Source: Pseudomonadota bacterium
GTDB taxonomy: Bacteria > Pseudomonadota > Gammaproteobacteria > GRL18
Reading direction: 5' to 3'
Assembly (NCBI GenBank): GCA_030632745.1
Contig: DAOVUE010000073.1
Span: 1 to 7,319 of the forward strand
DNA length: 7,319 nt
How positions within the stretch are numbered: the first letter of the stretch is position 1; each line of letters begins with the position of its first letter. The position numbers and the translations under genes were made by a program. The notes beneath the pieces are model-generated. The model saw only the letters and a program-made list of their open reading frames with translations. It was not told the DNA's origin and ran no database searches. This document shows positions 5,674 through 7,319 of the stretch, piece by piece.

Positions 5674-5676
5674 AGG
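5673..5676 (+). promoter_or_regulatory. recQ ribosome binding site (decides the start)
   Basis: GAGG lies seven bases before the ATG at 5684. A nearer ATG at 5680 (again ATGGATG) is too close and runs into a stop after eight codons. The site sits at the edge of the palindrome and could be partly masked if the hairpin forms; its first base is the last base of the right arm. Confidence 0.75.
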
Positions 5677-5683
5677 TGCATGG

Positions 5684-7319
5684 ATGCAGTTATCAAAAGG
5701 TATTGACGCGGTTGAGATTCTGAAAGGAGTTTTCGGTTATAGTGCTTTTCGTGATGAACAGGAGCTTATAATTAACCAGATAGTATCAGGGCAGGATGCT
5801 CTGGTGCTCATGCCTACCGGTGGAGGTAAGTCACTCTGCTATCAAATTCCTGCTATTATTCGCCCGGGTACGGGTATTGTTATATCTCCTTTAATTGCAT
5901 TAATGCAGGATCAGGTTTCGGCACTGAGACTGCAGGGTGTTTCTGTTGCTTTTTTAAATTCAACTTTGTCTTTTGCTGAAGTTCAGGAAATAGAGGCTCA
6001 ATTACTAAGAGATGAGCTGGATTTATTGTATATTGCACCGGAACGGCTGTGCCAGCCGCGTACACTTAATTTGCTGCAACAAACTGAAATCGCCCTGTTT
6101 GCCATTGATGAGGCTCATTGTGTATCACAATGGGGGCATGATTTCAGACCGGAATATATACAGCTGTCCATCCTCCACGAACAATTTCCCCGGGTTCCCC
6201 GCATTGCACTTACTGCAACCGCTGATGAAACCACACGTAATGAAATTATCTACCGTCTTAACCTGTCTGATGCACAATTATTTATCAGCAGCTTTGACCG
6301 GCCTAATATACGTTACAGGGTCAGACAGAAAAAAAATGCCCGTCAGCAGCTATTACAGTTTATTACATCAGAACATGCCGGAGATGCCGGTATTGTTTAC
6401 TGCCTGAGTAGAAAAAAAGTGGATGATACTGCCGGCTGGTTAGCTGCACAGGGAATAAAAGCTTTACCTTATCATGCGGGCCTGGATACAGCCACGCGAC
6501 AAAAGCACCAGCAGCAGTTTTTAAGGGAAGATGGGATTGTTATTGTTGCTACCGTAGCATTTGGTATGGGCATTGATAAGCCGGATGTGCGTTATGTTGC
6601 CCATTTGGATCTGCCCAAAAGCATAGAAGCCTATTATCAGGAAACAGGACGTGCCGGTCGCGATGGATTAGCGGCAGATGCCTGGATGGTGTATGGTCTT
6701 CAGGATGTGATAATGTTGCGTCAGATGCTGTCAAAATCCGAAGCCATAGAGAAAATTAAACAGCTGGAACATCGCAAACTCGAAGCAATGCTGGGCTTTT
6801 GTGAAATTATTTCCTGTCGTCGAGCCAGTCTGCTGAGTTATTTTGGTGAACAGCCGCAAGAATCCTGCGGTAATTGTGATAATTGTCTGGAACCTGTTGC
6901 AACATGGGATGGCAGCACTGCAGCGCAAAAAGCCTTATCCTGTATTTTTCGTACTGAGCAGCGCTTTGGTGTGAATTATTTAATTGATGTTTTATTAGGT
7001 AAACTGACCCCACGCATCGAACAATTCGGCCATGCAAAGGTATCGACCTTTGGTATAGGCACAGAACTATCAGAAACACAATGGCGTTCAGTATTCCGTC
7101 AACTGATGGCTCGAGGATTGATTGCAGTAGATGAAGATGGTTTTGGTTCGCTAAAATTAACTCAGCAAAGTCGCCCTGTTCTGCGAGGTGAAGAAGCGGT
7201 TTATTTACGTAAGGACATAGCTCGTGAAAAGACCGCAGCCAAAAGTAAAAAAATGGGCAGGTGGGCAAAAGATTTTGCTGCCCGGCCGGAGGATAAGGCC
7301 TTATGGGATGCACTGCGAG
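5684..7319 (+). CDS. recQ: ATP-dependent DNA helicase RecQ, 3' end cut off by the window
   Basis: RecQ unwinds DNA 3' to 5' in recombination and repair of stalled forks. The frame gives 545 codons to the window edge; the family is usually about 600-610 residues, so only the end is missing. Visible parts in order: Walker A MPTGGGKS (43-50, Lys49), DEAH box (142-145), the aromatic-rich loop [13 protein letters not shown] (146-158) that couples DNA binding to ATP use, the second RecA-like lobe with [14 protein letters not shown], and motif [12 protein letters not shown] (319-328). The zinc site has Cys378, 395, 398 and 401, with the same spacing as E. coli. An RQC winged helix follows at about 405-515, then the first residues of an HRDC domain (DKALWDALR). 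All catalytic residues are present. It starts 178 bases after bamC, across the repeat region, so it may have its own transcription. Confidence 0.97.
   Translation, partial: MQLSKGIDAVEILKGVFGYSAFRDEQELIINQIVSGQDALVLMPTGGGKSLCYQIPAIIRPGTGIVISPLIALMQDQVSALRLQGVSVAFLNSTLSFAEVQEIEAQLLRDELDLLYIAPERLCQPRTLNLLQQTEIALFAIDEAHCVSQWGHDFRPEYIQLSILHEQFPRVPRIALTATADETTRNEIIYRLNLSDAQLFISSFDRPNIRYRVRQKKNARQQLLQFITSEHAGDAGIVYCLSRKKVDDTAGWLAAQGIKALPYHAGLDTATRQKHQQQFLREDGIVIVATVAFGMGIDKPDVRYVAHLDLPKSIEAYYQETGRAGRDGLAADAWMVYGLQDVIMLRQMLSKSEAIEKIKQLEHRKLEAMLGFCEIISCRRASLLSYFGEQPQESCGNCDNCLEPVATWDGSTAAQKALSCIFRTEQRFGVNYLIDVLLGKLTPRIEQFGHAKVSTFGIGTELSETQWRSVFRQLMARGLIAVDEDGFGSLKLTQQSRPVLRGEEAVYLRKDIAREKTAAKSKKMGRWAKDFAARPEDKALWDALR

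Noticed and set aside
5680..5706. Start codon at 5680 before recQ
   Set aside because: It is out of frame with the helicase, too close to the ribosome site and stops after eight codons.
6807..7313. Minus-strand open frame of 168 codons inside recQ
   Set aside because: It is antisense to the zinc, RQC and HRDC regions of a well-supported RecQ; it is Cys/His/Leu-rich as expected from a shadow frame.

Overview
The window looks like ordinary chromosome from a low-GC, AT-leaning gammaproteobacterium outside the Enterobacterales. The core order, a gcvR-bcp pair divergent from a dapA-bamC pair, is the arrangement known from Escherichia coli, and BamC and GcvR are families centred on this class. I cannot name the genus. 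No RNA gene, CRISPR array, phage gene or complete insertion sequence is visible.

The left half is read on the minus strand, from about 3233 down to 1. In transcription order it holds gcvR (two ACT domains, predicted regulator of glycine cleavage), bcp (a PrxQ-type peroxiredoxin), a 157-bp hairpin element, a PIN-PhoH fusion protein (predicted RNase plus ATPase), and the start of an unrecognised lipoprotein that runs off the window edge. The right half is read on the plus strand: dapA (first committed step of lysine and diaminopimelate synthesis), bamC (lipoprotein of the outer-membrane beta-barrel assembly machine) and a 3'-truncated recQ (DNA repair helicase). A 201-bp divergent region at 3234-3434 must drive both arms. 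It carries a 9-bp-arm palindrome and three T-tracts spaced 11 bp apart.

The genes are housekeeping and I see no new multi-gene system. The unusual material lies between and at the edges of the genes. The bcp-phoH gap is filled by a near-symmetrical inverted-repeat element (1933-2089) flanked by a TTA duplication, which resembles a MITE inserted into a former operon. The gcvR-bcp gap is almost entirely eight degenerate 7-bp units. The bamC-recQ gap is a long imperfect palindrome built from 7-, 9- and 12-bp degenerate units. The 5' end of gcvR contains an in-frame 15-bp repeat, and the bamC start is preceded by a 20-bp tandem copy of itself that creates a six-codon mini-ORF. Together these suggest a genome in which short repeats expand readily at gene boundaries.
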